Under the pieces are notes generated by a model, which saw only the letters and a list, made by a program, of their open reading frames with translations, had not been told where the DNA came from and did not search any database. A program made the translations under genes and the position numbers. This document shows positions 5,863 to 6,181 of a stretch of 6,181 bases of DNA, one piece after another. How positions within the stretch are numbered: the stretch's first letter is position 1; each line of letters starts with the position of its first letter. The DNA lies in NCBI GenBank assembly GCA_963966775.1, contig CAXAAH010000073.1, positions 1 to 6,181 of the forward strand, in the 5' to 3' direction. The DNA comes from UBA685 sp002299005 (GTDB lineage: Bacteria > Pseudomonadota > Alphaproteobacteria > Puniceispirillales > Puniceispirillaceae).

Positions 5863-6181
5863 ATGAATATCGACAAAATCGCTATTGGCAAAAATCCCCC
5901 AGAAGATGTGAATGTTATCATTGAGATTCCGGCAGGCTCATCACCGGTGAAATATGAAGTTGATAAGGAATCAGGCGCCTTGCTTGTTGACCGGTTCATT
6001 CATACACCGATGCATTACCCGGTTAATTACGGCTTTGTGCCGCATACATTATCTGATGATGGTGACCCGATTGATGCGTGCGTCCTAACGCCTATGCCAA
6101 TCGTTCATGGCTGTGTTATCGCGGCGCGCCCTATCGGTGTGTTGATGATGGAAGATGAATCAGGCGTTGATGAGAAATTGC
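5863..6181 (+). CDS. ppa: Inorganic pyrophosphatase, family I (N-terminal part, 3' partial)
   Basis: This is a cytoplasmic enzyme that hydrolyses pyrophosphate to two phosphates with Mg2+ and pulls nucleic acid, protein and lipid synthesis forward. The window holds 106 codons, and the frame runs off the right edge. A full family I enzyme has about 175 residues. The motifs are in order with the E. coli enzyme at an offset of one residue: E21, K30, E32, R44, Y52, Y56, the signature DGDPID with D66, D68 and D71, then D98, E99, D103 and K105. All active-site positions expected in this part are present, so the gene looks functional. The N-terminus MNIDKIAIGKNPPEDVNVII matches the alphaproteobacterial form and fixes the start at ATG 5863. 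It is a core gene that marks the edge of the pilin block. Confidence 0.95.
   Translation, partial: MNIDKIAIGKNPPEDVNVIIEIPAGSSPVKYEVDKESGALLVDRFIHTPMHYPVNYGFVPHTLSDDGDPIDACVLTPMPIVHGCVIAARPIGVLMMEDESGVDEKL

Overview
The window looks like a piece of an alphaproteobacterial chromosome, judged by eye to have moderate GC content. Two housekeeping-type genes frame it. At the left is the C-terminal end of a DmsC-type membrane anchor of a DMSO reductase-family enzyme (1-296). At the right is the N-terminal 106 codons of a family I inorganic pyrophosphatase (5863 to the right edge). The wording of the pyrophosphatase N-terminus (IGKNPPEDVNV, HTLSDDGDPID) and of the DmsC tail (ERWLFFAEAKHVV) reads as alphaproteobacterial. 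A marine lineage is possible, but that is only a guess.

Between these two genes lies a compact accessory block of three genes for type IV pilin-like proteins. Two very large ones, 698 and 800 residues, are co-directional and 19 bp apart (431-2527 and 2547-4949), so they probably form an operon. Each starts with a class III prepilin leader: G|ISTIE in the first and G|FSLVE in the second, both keeping the glutamate at mature position 5. Ordinary minor pilins are roughly 100-250 residues, so both carry large grafted ectodomains. The first has a bacterial cadherin-like beta module. The second has a LamG/concanavalin-like module, a probable cadherin-like module, and a C-terminal C-type lectin domain with intact EPN and WND calcium/sugar-binding motifs. 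The third gene (4966-5553, minus strand) converges on this pair. It encodes a 195-residue pilin-like protein of the PilX/GspK/MshP style, with a prepilin-type leader but no glutamate at +5.

The inferred picture is that the three proteins are processed by a prepilin peptidase and built into a type IV pilus or related filament. The small E5-less protein and the two large pilins could form a tip or priming complex that displays sugar-binding modules. No ATPase, platform protein, secretin or peptidase gene is in the window, so that machinery would have to be encoded elsewhere.

Non-coding DNA is limited. The 134-bp gap at 297-430 holds two stem-loops. The gap at 4950-4965 is only 16 bp, between convergent stop codons. 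The gap of about 309 bp at 5554-5862 lies between divergent genes and has A/T tracts and a small dyad, but no promoter that can be called with confidence. No tRNA, rRNA, CRISPR array or insertion sequence was recognised.
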